Shown: in pieces, positions 42,914 through 53,214 of the stretch
Layout: every line of letters starts with the position of its first letter
How positions within the stretch are numbered: the first letter of the stretch is position 1
NCBI GenBank assembly: GCA_964631125.1
Contig: CAZVYN010000010.1
Coordinates: 1-64,000, forward strand
Source: CAZVYN01 sp964631125
Lineage (GTDB): Bacteria; Eisenbacteria; RBG-16-71-46; CAIMUX01
DNA length: 64,000 bases
Reading direction: 5' to 3'
Program-made: the position numbers and the translations under genes
Notes under the pieces: model-generated
Seen by the model: only the letters and a program-made list of their open reading frames with translations
What the model was told of the DNA's origin: nothing
Database searches by the model: none

Positions 42914-45498
42914 ACGTCCTCCCGACTCAGTTCGCCGGCGGGGACGTTGCTGGCGCGAAACGCCGGGTAGAGGCTCGCGAGCAGGGCCGCCGCCAGAATC
43001 GTGGCGCCTTGCAGTAGGAGCGCGCCGCCGGGCCAGGCGGGACGGATCGTCCATCCGAAGTACGCCAGGTTGATGCCATAGATAAGGAGAGCGGCGAGCG
43101 CCACGCCGCCGACGCCGCCCAAGAGGAGCCCGAAGAGCCCGATCCCGAGCCCCTCCCCGACGAAGGTCAGAAAAATCTGCGAGCGCAGGGCGCCGAGCGA
43201 GCGGTAGAGCGCCAGTTCCGCGATCCGCTCGCGCGCGAGGACCAGGAGGGTGAGGGCGATGCCGGTCGCAGCGATGAGCAGCGCCATTCCCTGCAAGATC
43301 CGCGTGATGGCGAAGGTCTGATCGAAGATGGCGAAGACCTCCTGGCGCAGGAGCCGGTTGCTGCGGATCTCGAGCGGGGCCGGAGCGAGCGAGGCGCGGA
43401 GGGCGTCGACGAAGCGTTCCACGTCGACGCCGGGCGTCAGGTAGAGCGCCAGATTGTTGATCGGGCCCGGACCGAAACGCTCTTCGAGGAAGCGAAGGTC
43501 CATGCCGGCGGCGCCTTCTTCCGAGCTGTAGTCGTACGAGACTCCCGCGATCGGCATCGCGATGAGGCCTTTCGTCGAGTGCACCTTCAGGGTGTCGCCC
43601 ACCCAGAGCCCCGCTTTGCGAGCCAGCGGCTCGGTCACGATCACCGCGCCGTCGTTCTCCACTCGTCGCAGCGCTTCCTCGGGGTCACCGGCCAGGAGCG
43701 GGAAGCGCTGCTCGCCCCCCTCGATGCCGATACGAACTCCGGCTACTCGGATCCGACGTCCGTCCTGGGTCTGCGCGAAGAACTGTCGCAGGACATCGAC
43801 CGCGCGCACCTCGGGCATCCGCTCGCACCGCTCGACGAGCGAAGAATCGATGGTGGCCTCGCGGCCCGCGCGGGCCCAAGACGAGGTCGTGATGTAGACG
43901 TCGGCCTGGAGCGTGACGTCGACCCAGGTGGAGACGGTCTCGCGAAAGCTGCCGACCAAGAGCGTGATCGCGACCAACATGCTGACCGCCACGCCGAGAG
44001 CGGCGATGGCGAAGGAGGTCGTCTGGAGCCGCGCCTCGAGCGAGCGCAGGCTGTAACGAAGGCCGAAGCCGCGCGGAGAGATGCGGCGGCAGACCGTCTG
44101 CACGAAGGCCGGTGTGCAGAGTGCGAGCGAGATCAACACGAAGAGGCCGAGCGCGAAGCCGGACGGTTTCCATCGGGATCCGCCCGCCAGATAGATCAGC
44201 GCGCCGAGCGTGAGGAGCGAGAGGCCGACGGCGGCGGCGCGCGGCGCGAGGGAGGAGATCTTCTCGCGCAAGGTGAACGCGACGAGCAGGCCGCGAACGT
44301 CGCGGCGTCCCAAGTCGAGAGCGGGGAGGATCGCGCCGAGCAGCGCCCCGCCGATCCCGATGGCGGCGGCGGAGAGATAGAGGGAGAGCGGCAGCTCCAA
44401 GCGTTCGATCTCGTCCAGCAGGTAGAGATTCGAGAGCGTCGCGCTCACGATGTCGACATTGGCCTGGGCGGCGAAGTACCCGAGCGGAATGCCCAGCGCG
44501 ACGCCCAAGGCGCCGAGGAGCGTCACCTCCCCGAGGATCAGTCCGAGGACCTGACCCCGCGTCGCGCCGAGTGCGCGGAGCAGACCGAACTCTCCGCGGC
44601 GGCGCACGAGCGAGGCCTGCGTGCTCGTATAGATGAGGAAGAGTCCGACGACGAGACTGATGAGGCTGAGCGCCGTCAGATTCAGACGGAAGGCCGAGAG
44701 GAGACCCGCCGCCTGCGACTCCCGCTGCTGCGGCGTGAGCGCCTGGACCTGCGGTCCGAGGCGCGTCTCGAGCCGCCGCGTCAGTTCGCCGATGTCCTGT
44801 CCGTCGCTCACGCGCACGTCGATCTGGTGGATCTCGCCGCGGCGGCCCAGGAGCGCCTGCGCCTGCGCGATGTCCATGAGCGCGATCTTGCGGCTCGCCG
44901 TCGGCGCGTACCGCTGGAAGTCGACCATCGCCCCCACCTGGAGCGTCGCGCGTCGCGAGCCGCTCGAGACCACGAAGCTGTCTCCTACCGCCCAGCCGCG
45001 TTCCTGCGCGAACGCGGGCGAGAGTGCGACCCAACCGGGAGTCGAGAGCGCCGCGGCGATGGCGCTGGGTCCACGATTCGCCGCGGTCTCCTCGGCCGCG
45101 CCCTCGATCGGAAAGCGCGTCGGCGCGAAGAAGTCGACACCGACGATCTCCAAGAAGATGGCGCCAGCGAGGCCACGCTGGGAGTTGGCGCGCGCGGGAC
45201 CGTCCTCCAGCGCGACGTCGATGCGATAGAGCGGCCAGGCGCCGGCGACACCGGGCGTGCCGAGCACACGCGCGAAGATCGAATCCGGGAGCGTGGGGGT
45301 GCGACCGACGAGACTGAAGTCGGCCTCGCCGCTCACCGCCTGCACGCCGCCGCGGAACGCGGAGAGCGCATTGAGATTCAGGATCTGGATGCAGAGCACC
45401 GAGGCGACGCCGAGGGCGACGCCGGCGACGGTCAGCAGATAGAGGCTGCGCGAGCGACGGATGTGACTGGCGAGCGTGGCGAGGAAGTAGCGGTTCAC
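42910..45498 (-). CDS. Large FtsX-type ABC permease (AttFG-like)
   Basis: An 862-residue permease with two MacB/FtsX units in one chain: an N-terminal helix (SLYLLTVAGVALGVASVL), a periplasmic domain, then helices and FGLLRALGATRGQV; a second periplasmic domain, then ELALYRSLGALRSQIFL and the end FRASNVPAGELSREDV. GTG 45498 overlaps the ATPase stop as GTGA. Two FtsX units per chain resemble the LolCE-like and AttFG transporters. With the ATPase upstream and AttH-like protein downstream this is an Att-type system of unknown cargo. Confidence 0.88.
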   Translation of the reverse strand: MNRYFLATLASHIRRSRSLYLLTVAGVALGVASVLCIQILNLNALSAFRGGVQAVSGEADFSLVGRTPTLPDSIFARVLGTPGVAGAWPLYRIDVALEDGPARANSQRGLAGAIFLEIVGVDFFAPTRFPIEGAAEETAANRGPSAIAAALSTPGWVALSPAFAQERGWAVGDSFVVSSGSRRATLQVGAMVDFQRYAPTASRKIALMDIAQAQALLGRRGEIHQIDVRVSDGQDIGELTRRLETRLGPQVQALTPQQRESQAAGLLSAFRLNLTALSLISLVVGLFLIYTSTQASLVRRRGEFGLLRALGATRGQVLGLILGEVTLLGALGVALGIPLGYFAAQANVDIVSATLSNLYLLDEIERLELPLSLYLSAAAIGIGGALLGAILPALDLGRRDVRGLLVAFTLREKISSLAPRAAAVGLSLLTLGALIYLAGGSRWKPSGFALGLFVLISLALCTPAFVQTVCRRISPRGFGLRYSLRSLEARLQTTSFAIAALGVAVSMLVAITLLVGSFRETVSTWVDVTLQADVYITTSSWARAGREATIDSSLVERCERMPEVRAVDVLRQFFAQTQDGRRIRVAGVRIGIEGGEQRFPLLAGDPEEALRRVENDGAVIVTEPLARKAGLWVGDTLKVHSTKGLIAMPIAGVSYDYSSEEGAAGMDLRFLEERFGPGPINNLALYLTPGVDVERFVDALRASLAPAPLEIRSNRLLRQEVFAIFDQTFAITRILQGMALLIAATGIALTLLVLARERIAELALYRSLGALRSQIFLTFVGEGLGIGLFGLLLGGVGGVALAALLIYGINLAYFGWTIRPAWPGGALLLQGATILAAALLASLYPAFRASNVPAGELSREDV

Positions 45499-46181
45499 GG
45501 CGTACGCTCCAGCGCGCCATGTACGACCCGCCACACCTCATCCGCCTTCGCCGCCAGCTCCGCGCTGTGCGTCACGTAGACGAGCGCGCTCCCCTCTTCC
45601 TCGGTCAAGCGAACGAGCAGATCCATGACGGCGCGGCTCGTCTCGTCGTCCAGATTTCCGGTCGGCTCATCCGCCAACAGGAGTTTCGGGCGGCGCAAGA
45701 GCGCGCGACAGATCGCGATCCGCTGCATCTCGCCGCCGCTCAGCTTCTGGACCGAATCGCGCGCGCGCGATTCGAGGCCGACGCGCGTGAGCAGTTCGAC
45801 GACTCGCGGTTCCCAGGAGGAGGGGCGCTCGCCCGCGATCATCGCGGGGAGCGCCACGTTGTCGCGCACATCGAGATGGGGAAGCAGATGGAAGAACTGG
45901 AAGATGAGCCCGACCGTGCCGCGACGCTCGAGCGTCCGCTCGCGATCCGAGAGGTTCGCCAGGTCCCGTCCCGCCAACCAGACCGAGCCGGCGGTGGGGA
46001 GATCGATGCCCGCGGCGAGATGCAGCAGCGTCGACTTCCCGCTGCCGCTGCGCCCCACGATCGCGATGCGGCGGCCCGGCTCGATGTCGATGGAGACGTC
46101 GCTGAGTACGCGCCTGGGCTCGCCGCCTTCCCGGGGGTAACTCTTGTCGACGTTGCGCAGCGAAAGGATGGGCGCGGGCAT
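45495..46181 (-). CDS. ABC transporter ATPase, LolD/AttE type
   Basis: A 228-residue ATPase: Walker A GRSGSGKST near residue 42, Q-loop IFQFFHLLPHL, signature LSGGEMQR, Walker B LLLADEPTGNLDDETS. It resembles LolD/MacB/AttE ATPases that drive FtsX-type permeases. It is the first gene of the Att-like operon, with a 143-bp divergent spacer to lon. Confidence 0.93.
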   Translation of the reverse strand: MPAPILSLRNVDKSYPREGGEPRRVLSDVSIDIEPGRRIAIVGRSGSGKSTLLHLAAGIDLPTAGSVWLAGRDLANLSDRERTLERRGTVGLIFQFFHLLPHLDVRDNVALPAMIAGERPSSWEPRVVELLTRVGLESRARDSVQKLSGGEMQRIAICRALLRRPKLLLADEPTGNLDDETSRAVMDLLVRLTEEEGSALVYVTHSAELAAKADEVWRVVHGALERTP

Positions 46182-46324
46182 GAAGCGGGAGAATACCTTG
46201 GAATGACGATCGACTCGATGAAACCTCGGGCCCCCGAGCGGCGTCGAACGCAGTCACTGGCCCGCCGGGGCAGGGTGTATGTTCGACGCTGGCGAGCGAG
46301 CCCACGCGGAGGAGGAGAGACATC

Positions 46325-49019
46325 TTGGCCAAGTTCATGCAGCCCGAGGAAGACAAGGTCCGACAGATCCCGGAGGAGCTCCCGATCCTCCCGCTTCGCA
46401 ACACACTCGCCTACCCCTACATGGTCCTGCCGCTGGCGGTCGGGATCCCGCGATCGGTCAAGTTGATCGAAGACGCGTTGCAGGCCGACAAGTTGATCGG
46501 GCTGGTCGGCATGGCCGACGGCAGCATCGAGGAGCCGACGACCGATCAGGTCTGGAAGACCGGCACCGTCGCGCGCATTCACCGCGTCGTGCGCACGCCG
46601 GATGAGAGCATCCAGGTGATCGTGCAGGGGATCGAACGATTCCGCGTGGTCGAGTGGTTGGAGCCGGCGCCCTATCTCCGCGCGAAGATCGCGATCGCGC
46701 CCGACATCATCGAGGCCGATCTCGAGCTCGACGCGCTGGAGCGGAGCCTGCGCGCGCTGACGCGTGAAGTCGTTGCACTCTCGCCGAATCTTCCCGATGA
46801 GGTGAACCGCTTCCTCGCTCAGGTCGACCAGGTGCGGCACCTGGTCTATCTGGTGGCGGCCAATGCGCGCCTCAAGAAGGAAGAGGGGCAGGCCGTGCTC
46901 GAGGCCGACAACCTGAAGGAAAAAATTCGCCTGCTCATGCGTCACCTCACACGGGAAAAAGAGGTGCTCAGTCTCGAGCAGAAGATCCAGTCGGATGCGC
47001 ACGAGGAGATGGACAAGGCGCAGCGCGAGTACTACCTGCGCCAGCAGCTCCGCGCGATCCGCAAGGAACTGGGAGAAGACGAGGAAGGCGACGCGGTGGT
47101 CGAGGACTATCGCGAGAAGATCGAGGCGGCCAACCTGCCCGAGGAAGCGAAGCGCGAGGCGAACCGCGAACTGCGACGGCTGCAGGCCATGCCGGCGCAG
47201 TCGGCCGAGCATTCCGTCATCCGCACCTATCTCGACTGGTTGATCGATCTTCCGTGGATGAAGCGGAGCGACGACGATCTCGATGTCCAGAAGGCGCGGC
47301 GGATCCTCGACGAGGACCACTACGACCTCCAGAACGTGAAGGACCGGATCATCGAGTTCCTCGCGGTGAACAAGCTGGTCGCCGAGCGCGGGCGTGTGGC
47401 TGCGGGTCTTGCGGAAAGTCTCGAGGAGACGCCGGCCGAGTCGCGAGCAGGGGTAGGACCGGTCTCGGATGCGCCGATCGGAGACGTGCCGCCGATCGAC
47501 GCGCCGATCGACGCGCCNNNNNNNNNNNNNNNNNNNNNNNNNNNNNNNNNNNNNNNNNNNNNNNNNNNNNNNNNNNNNNNNNNNNNNNNNNNNNNNNNNN
47601 NNNNNNNNNNNNNNNNNCGACGCGCCAATCGAGCCGCCGACCGAGACGCCGCCGAGCGAAGACGAGCCGGCGGCCGGCACGATCATCTGCTTTGCCGGTC
47701 CTCCGGGAGTCGGCAAGACCAGTCTGGGGCAGAGCATCGCGCGCGCGTTGGGTCGGAAGTTCACGCGCATGAGCCTCGGCGGCATGCGCGACGAAGCGGA
47801 GATCCGCGGGCACCGCCGCACCTATGTCGGCGCCATGCCGGGTCGGATCATCCAGGGAATCAAGCGAGCCGGAACTCGGAATCCGGTCTTCATGCTGGAC
47901 GAAGTCGACAAGCTCGGCGCCGATTGGCGCGGCGATCCCTCGAGCGCGCTGCTCGAGGTGCTCGACCCGGTGCAGAACAAGGCGTTCCGCGATCATTACC
48001 TGGACGTCGACTTCGATCTCTCGGAGGTGATCTTCATCGCGACAGCCAACCATCTGGAGACGATCCCGGGGCCGCTGCGCGACCGGATGGAGATCATCGA
48101 GCTGGAGGGATACACGGAGCACGAGAAGCTGGAGATCGCGCGAAAGTATCTCGTCCCGCGGCAGCGCCAACGGAACGGGCTGGCCGAGGGGGAGATCGCG
48201 TTCGAGGACGACGCGCTGCGCAAGATCATCCGCGACTACACGCGTGAGGCGGGAGTGCGCGACCTGGAGCGCCAGGTCGGCTCGATCTGTCGGAAAGCGG
48301 CGGTCGGCGTGGCGGCGGGCGACGCCGCGGAGGTGGTGGTGACGCCTCCGCTCGTGCGGCAGTGGCTCAAGCGGGAGCGGTTCCAGAGCGAGGCGTCCGA
48401 GAGTCTGCGGCTACCGGGGATCGCGACTGGCCTGGCGGTGACGCCGGGCGGCGGGGACATCCTCTATATCGAGGCGACGCGGATGCGCGGCAAGGGCGAG
48501 CTGACGCTGACGGGTCAGCTCGGCGATGTCATGCGCGAGAGCGCGCGCATCGCGCACAGTTGGGTGCGGTCGAAGGCCGGTCTCTTCGGCGTCGAGCCCG
48601 AGGTGTTCGAGCGGAGCGACCTCCACATCCATGTGCCGGCCGGCGCCGTGCCCAAGGATGGACCGTCCGCGGGAATCGCGATGGTGACGGCGATCGTCAG
48701 CCTTTTCGTGGGACGCGCCGCCAGCCAGGGCGTCGGCATGACCGGTGAGGTCACGCTCCGCGGCCGAGTGCTGCCGATCGGCGGCCTCAAGATGAAGGCG
48801 CTCGCGGCGCACCGAGCGGGGCTCCACACGGTGGTCCTGCCGAAGCGAAATGAAGGGGATCTCGAGGAGCTACCCGAAGAGGTGCGGCTCGCGATGCGAT
48901 TCGTCCCCGTCGAGACGATCGAGGAAGCGCTCGCGGTCACCTTGCCGATGGACGAGATCCGGCCCTTCGGCGATCCCGTCGGCGTCGGCGCCGGAACGCG
49001 CGGAGAGCACGGACGCTAG
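46325..49019 (+). CDS. lon: ATP-dependent protease Lon, interrupted by an assembly gap
   Basis: TTG 46325 follows GGAGGAG. The N-terminal LAN domain (PILPLRNTLAYPYMVLPL) and helical domain (REYYLRQQLRAIRKELGE) are in one frame up to 47517. After 100 N the AAA+ domain (Walker A GPPGVGKT, Walker B FMLDEVDK) and protease domain (catalytic Ser in KDGPSAGIAM, Lys in GGLKMKALAAHRAG) continue in another frame; the frame change only reflects the arbitrary gap size. Between helical and AAA+ parts lies an unusual Asp/Pro-rich linker (DAPIGDVPPIDAPIDA ... DAPIEPPTETPPSEDEP) absent from ordinary Lon. Degrades misfolded and regulatory proteins. Confidence 0.95.
47518..47617. other. Assembly gap, 100 N
   Basis: Exactly 100 N inside lon, flanked on both sides by repeats of GACGCGCC/GATCGA encoding Asp-Ala-Pro-Ile. 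A collapsed or unassembled tandem repeat is the likely cause; the true length is unknown. Confidence 0.98.
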
Positions 49020-49042
49020 GCGCCCGTGCTTCCTTTTTTTTC
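49006..49042 (+). terminator. Rho-independent terminator of lon, enclosing its stop codon
   Basis: Stem AGCACGG (49006-49012) with CCGTGCT (49024-49030), plus inner CGC/GCG pairs around TAG, followed by a nine-T run (49034-49042). The TAG stop of lon (49017-49019) forms the loop. Confidence 0.85.
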
Positions 49043-49064
49043 GAACCGCGGACGAGGACGCGAA

Positions 49065-49631
49065 TCACTCGTTCATCAACCAGATCTCGCTGACCCGCGC
49101 CTTCTCCATCGCCGGACCGTCGCTCGCGGGCGCCGTCGTCATCCTGGCGCCGAACGACGCGACCTCGATTCGGTCCTTCGCGACTCCGGAGTTCACGAGG
49201 ATCTGCCGGATGGCCTGGGCTCTCTGCATTCCGAGGTTCTCGCCATTGGCCTTCTCCCCGCCCGCGTCGGCGAACCCGATCGCAATGACTTGGATGTTCG
49301 GCCTGGCCTGCATGTCCTCGGCGAGGGTCCGCAGGACCGCGGTCGCCTCTCCGTCCACGCCGGCGGAGAGTGACGAGAATCCGATGCTCTTGAGCAGGTA
49401 GTTGGGCTTGTGGGACGGATCCGGCGTCGGCATCGCGTCATAAACCCAACGCCGCTGTTCCGCCTCGGGTACGTAATACTCCCGAGCCGCCTCGCCGTGC
49501 ATCGAGGTGTCGCCCGTTTCCGAGACTTCCACGCCTGGTCTGGCCGCCGTGTTCTTCTTGCTGCAGCCGCCGACCAGGACGAGGCCAAGGACGCACCAGG
49601 CCAGGCTACGTACGAGGTCCTTCTCTTTCAT
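49065..49631 (-). CDS. OmpA-family lipoprotein
   Basis: A 188-residue lipoprotein with lipobox LVGGC (Cys23 when read from ATG 49631, which follows GGGGG). The C-terminal 110 residues form an OmpA-like domain: IGFSSLSAGVDGEATAVLRTLAEDM, VIAIGFADAGGEKANGENLGMQRAQAIRQIL, with the peptidoglycan-binding Asp and Arg positions in 'GFADAGG' and 'NLGMQRA'. It probably tethers outer membrane to cell wall, like Pal, though no tol genes are near. Confidence 0.85.
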   Translation of the reverse strand: MKEKDLVRSLAWCVLGLVLVGGCSKKNTAARPGVEVSETGDTSMHGEAAREYYVPEAEQRRWVYDAMPTPDPSHKPNYLLKSIGFSSLSAGVDGEATAVLRTLAEDMQARPNIQVIAIGFADAGGEKANGENLGMQRAQAIRQILVNSGVAKDRIEVASFGARMTTAPASDGPAMEKARVSEIWLMNE

Positions 49632-49744
49632 CGCAATACCCCCAAGGCTAATCTCCTCGCTCACTATCTCATCAGTTGGTCCATCCGGACCGACTCGATA
49701 CTAACGACAGGATCGGCCCGCGTGAACATGCCAGGAGGCGATTG

Positions 49745-51445
49745 ATGCAGAAGTTGGTCGAGTGCGTTCCCAATTTCAGCGAGGGGCGGGACCGCGCCAC
49801 CCTGGACGCGATCACGGCAGCCGTCGGATCGGTCGACGGCGTTCGGGTGTTGGATCTCGACCCCGGGGCCGCCACTCACCGCACTGTTTTCACCATCGTC
49901 GGCCCACTGGACCGGATCGGCGAGGCGGCCTTCCGCGCGATCCGCGTCGCGACCGAGCGCATCGACATGAGCCGCCACCTCGGGGCGCACCCGCGGATGG
50001 GCGCGACCGATGTCTGTCCGTTCGTCCCGATCGGCGACACCACGATGGAGGAGTGTGTCGAGCTGGCGCGTGCGCTCGGCGAACGGGTGGGCCGCGAGTT
50101 GGACATTCCGGTCTATCTCTACGAGGCGGCGGCGGCTCGTCCGGAGCGCCGCTCGCTCGCCGATATCCGTACGGGTGAGTACGAGGGCCTCGGCGCCAAA
50201 CTGGCCGATCCGAACTGGGCCCCCGATTTCGGACCGGCGGAGTTCCGGCCCAAGAGCGGCGCCACCGTGATCGGCGCGCGCGAATTCCTCATCGCATACA
50301 ACGTCAACCTCAACACCCGCGACAGGAAACTCGCGACGCAGGTTGCGCTCCGCATTCGGGAGAACGGCCGGCTGAAACGGGACGCGGACGGCGCGGTGGT
50401 CGTCGATGCAGCGGGGAACAAGGAGCGCGAGCCGGGCCTGCTGCCCGCGGTGCGCGCCGTCGGTTGGTATATCGAGGAGTACGGGCGCGCGCAGGTCTCG
50501 ATCAATCTGCTCGATTACAAGCGGACGCCGCCGCATCGCGCGTTCGATGTCTGCGTGGAAGAGGCCGCGAAGCTCGGACTGCGCGTGACGGGGAGCGAGT
50601 TGGTCGGGCTGATCCCGAAAGAGGCGCTGCTCGTTGCCGGGAGACACTATCTGGCGCGACAGGGGAAATCGTCCGGCGTTCCCGAGCGCGAACTCGCGCA
50701 CATCGCCATTCGCTCCCTCGGTCTCGATGAGCTCGGGCCGTTCGATCCGCAGCAGAAGGTGATCGAATACCGCGTGGCCGATCGTGATCGCGATCGTTCG
50801 CTCGTCGAGCGCACCGTGCGCGATTTCGTCGACGAGGTCTCCACCGAATCCCCCGCGCCGGGGGGCGGCAGTGTCGCGGCGCTCTGCGGCGCCATGGGCG
50901 CGGCGTTGGCGGCCATGGTGGCCAATCTCACGGTGGGACGAAGGGGGAGCGAAGCGGCTTGGGAAGCGATGCGCGGGACCGCCGCGCGTGGGCAGTCGCT
51001 GAAAGACCTGCTGCTCGCCGCCGTCGATGAGGACACGCGTGCATTCGACGCGGTCTTGGTGGCGGGTCGACTTCCGAAGGGATCGACGCAGGAGCAGTCC
51101 GCGCGATTGGCCGCAGTAGAAGCGGCGAATCAGCGAGCCACGCTCGTCCCGCTCGGAGTGGTCGAGCGTTCACTCGAAGTGCTCGAACTGGCCGCCGAGG
51201 CCGCCGCCAAGGGAAATCCCAACAGCCTGAGCGACGCCGGCGTCGCCGCTCTCTGCGCCCGCGCCTGCGCCGAGGGCGCCTGGCTCAACGTCGGCATCAA
51301 TCTGAAAAGTCTGTCCGAGCTGGAAGGTGCGGACACCGCCTGGATCGAGACGACACGCGACCGCGCGGCCGACCTACTGGTGCGTGCGAGGATCCGGGCG
51401 CAGGAAGTGCTGGGGGCGGTGCAGGGGAAGTTGGGCGCTGCATAG
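49745..51445 (+). CDS. ftcD: Glutamate formimidoyltransferase / formimidoyl-THF cyclodeaminase fusion
   Basis: A 566-residue bifunctional enzyme; ATG 49745 follows AGGAGGCG. The N-terminal transferase (about 1-330) starts LVECVPNFSEGRD and has AHPRMGATDVCPF, YNVNLNTRD and VSINLLDYKRTP. The C-terminal cyclodeaminase (about 355-560) has SPAPGGGSVAALCGAMGAAL. It transfers the formimino group of N-formiminoglutamate to tetrahydrofolate and then deaminates it, completing histidine breakdown. Other hut genes are not in the window. Many bacteria encode the two as separate genes; the fusion is the animal-like arrangement, also known in several bacterial phyla. Confidence 0.95.
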   Translation: MQKLVECVPNFSEGRDRATLDAITAAVGSVDGVRVLDLDPGAATHRTVFTIVGPLDRIGEAAFRAIRVATERIDMSRHLGAHPRMGATDVCPFVPIGDTTMEECVELARALGERVGRELDIPVYLYEAAAARPERRSLADIRTGEYEGLGAKLADPNWAPDFGPAEFRPKSGATVIGAREFLIAYNVNLNTRDRKLATQVALRIRENGRLKRDADGAVVVDAAGNKEREPGLLPAVRAVGWYIEEYGRAQVSINLLDYKRTPPHRAFDVCVEEAAKLGLRVTGSELVGLIPKEALLVAGRHYLARQGKSSGVPERELAHIAIRSLGLDELGPFDPQQKVIEYRVADRDRDRSLVERTVRDFVDEVSTESPAPGGGSVAALCGAMGAALAAMVANLTVGRRGSEAAWEAMRGTAARGQSLKDLLLAAVDEDTRAFDAVLVAGRLPKGSTQEQSARLAAVEAANQRATLVPLGVVERSLEVLELAAEAAAKGNPNSLSDAGVAALCARACAEGAWLNVGINLKSLSELEGADTAWIETTRDRAADLLVRARIRAQEVLGAVQGKLGAA

Positions 51446-51970
51446 CGCAGCGAAGTGAGGCCGGGGTGGAGCTGAAGGTGGTGCGCTCAACTCCGCGGTT
51501 CGCAGCGAACCTCGCGAACGTAACCTCACTTCAGATTGGCTCGATGGAGGCCACCGTGAATCCTCGGCTGATCGCCGCCGCACGTCGCTCTCGCAGCTCT
51601 CGTACACGCCAAGTTGATCAACCTTGACGTTGACGCGACCGCAATCCGGCGCCACGGTAAATTTCGTGCGGGATCGGCAGGGGTCGGCTTGAGTCGTCGC
51701 CCCTTGCCGTGAGAGTCGCACGTTGTGTCCACTCGACAAGGAGGAACCATGCGACGGGCTCTGCTCTCCTCGCTCTGCTCTCCTCGCTCTGCTCGCTAAC
51801 GGGTTCCTGATCTCGGGATCTCCGGATGTGGCCGAAGCAGCCGCCAGGTCAGCCGGACTTCGACGGGCTTTCCGTTCGAAGGCTCGCGAGCCGATCCTAC
51901 AGACCACGCGAGTTGGCTGGGCGACCTGCGAAGTCCATCAGCTAGCGCCCTGAGAACCAGGAGGAGACCC
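51446..51970 (+). other. 525-bp stretch without a confident gene
   Basis: A strong AGGAGGAACC ribosome site precedes ATG 51749, which starts MRRALLSS and stops after 16 codons because of a 14-bp tandem repeat (51759-51772, 51773-51786, partial third). A signal-peptide-like continuation (LLALLANGFLISG) is in another frame to 51953. It may be a disrupted or phase-variable small exported protein. The rest, 51446-51740, shows no gene. Confidence 0.4.
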
Positions 51971-53177
51971 GTGTCGACGCAAAGGTGGATCTTCGTCCTA
52001 CTCCTGGGCGCCTGTCTCGCTGGTTGCAGCGATGACAATCCGAGCGATGTCGATACAACGGCCCCGGCAAGAACGGACAACCTGTCCGCTGCAGCGGGGC
52101 CGCTGCGGAGTGTTGTCTTGACTTGGACGGCCCCGGGGGATTGTCGCTTCAGCAAGCATCCAAGATCTCGAGCTGCCTGGAGCGATCTCCGATCTGACGA
52201 TCGTCGCCCAAACTCTGAATGAAGCGACCCTTCGGTGGACCGCCCCAGGGGACGACGGACAGTTGGGCAGAGCCGCGTTGTACGACCTTCGCCGGTCCTA
52301 CGAGGAGATCGACGAGAACTCTTGGGAGGACGCGACTGTCGTGCCTGGGGCGCCGCCTCCCGACAGCTCGGGGACGCAGCAATCCGTTGTCGTGCGAAAT
52401 CTCGATCCAGGACGCGCCGAGTACTTGGCAATTCGGTCTCGGGACGCCCAGGAGAATTGGTCGGCGCTATCTAACGTGGTCAGCACAACGCCGAGCGATT
52501 TTGTCCAGCTCACGTTCTCGGAGCGAACCGTTGGAGCATACGCTCCATCTGTTTCGCGAGATGGGACGAAGATCGCCTTCCACGCGGACTATGTGACGAG
52601 TTTCCGTCACCAACTCTACGCCATGTCCGCGGACGGAAGCGGCGCCACGCAGCTTACCAGTCTTCCGGAGGGAGCAATCACCCCAGACTGGTCGCCGGAC
52701 GGCTCGCGAATCGCATACTCGGTGCGGTCGTTCGAGGACCCCTTGGGATCCTCGGAACTCTATGTTGTCGAAGTTGCCGGTGGGTCTCCCCAGCTGCTCG
52801 AATCCGACGGTTCGCGCAACAGCTCGCCAGCCTGGTCGCCCACGGGAGACGAGATCGCATTCCAATCCAATCGTACGGGCGATGATGAGCTCTGGATAAT
52901 TGCGACAAGCGGAGGCGAGCCAACCCGTCTCACGGATAGTTCCTCATCCGAGGACACAGCCGCCTCCTGGTCGCCGACTGGAGACGCCATCGTGTTCGCT
53001 TCCGACCGAAGCGGGAACCGCGACCTGTGGTTGATTTCTCGCGATGGCGCCGTCGAGACACAGATCACGTTTGATTCCTGGACGCAGACCGACCCGTCTT
53101 GGTCTCCGACAGGCGAGTTCATCGCGTGCGTAGTGTCCCGAGACGACAAGGGCGACATTCGGATCGTTCGTCGTTAG
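51971..53177 (+). pseudogene. Lipoprotein with Fn3-like and TolB/PD40 propeller domains, frameshifted
   Basis: GTG 51971 after GGAGGAG starts a lipoprotein signal (lipobox LAGC, Cys19). The frame reads into VVLTWTAPG, a fibronectin-like opening, then meets GGGGG at 52135-52139, after which sense continues in another frame (LNEATLRWTAPGDDGQLG). That frame runs through a second Fn3-like domain and at least five PD40 blades of the WSPDGSRIAY / WSPTGDEIAF type to the end. One base too many in the G run explains the break. A base-call error or slippage is more likely than long-standing decay, as both parts are otherwise intact. Confidence 0.7.
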
Positions 53178-53214
53178 GTCGCCAAGAGGCAGCGCAGGAC
53201 CTGTTACGCGAACC

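Noticed and set aside
46325..49019. Frameshift in lon
   Set aside because: The two halves differ in frame only because an arbitrary 100 N sits between them.
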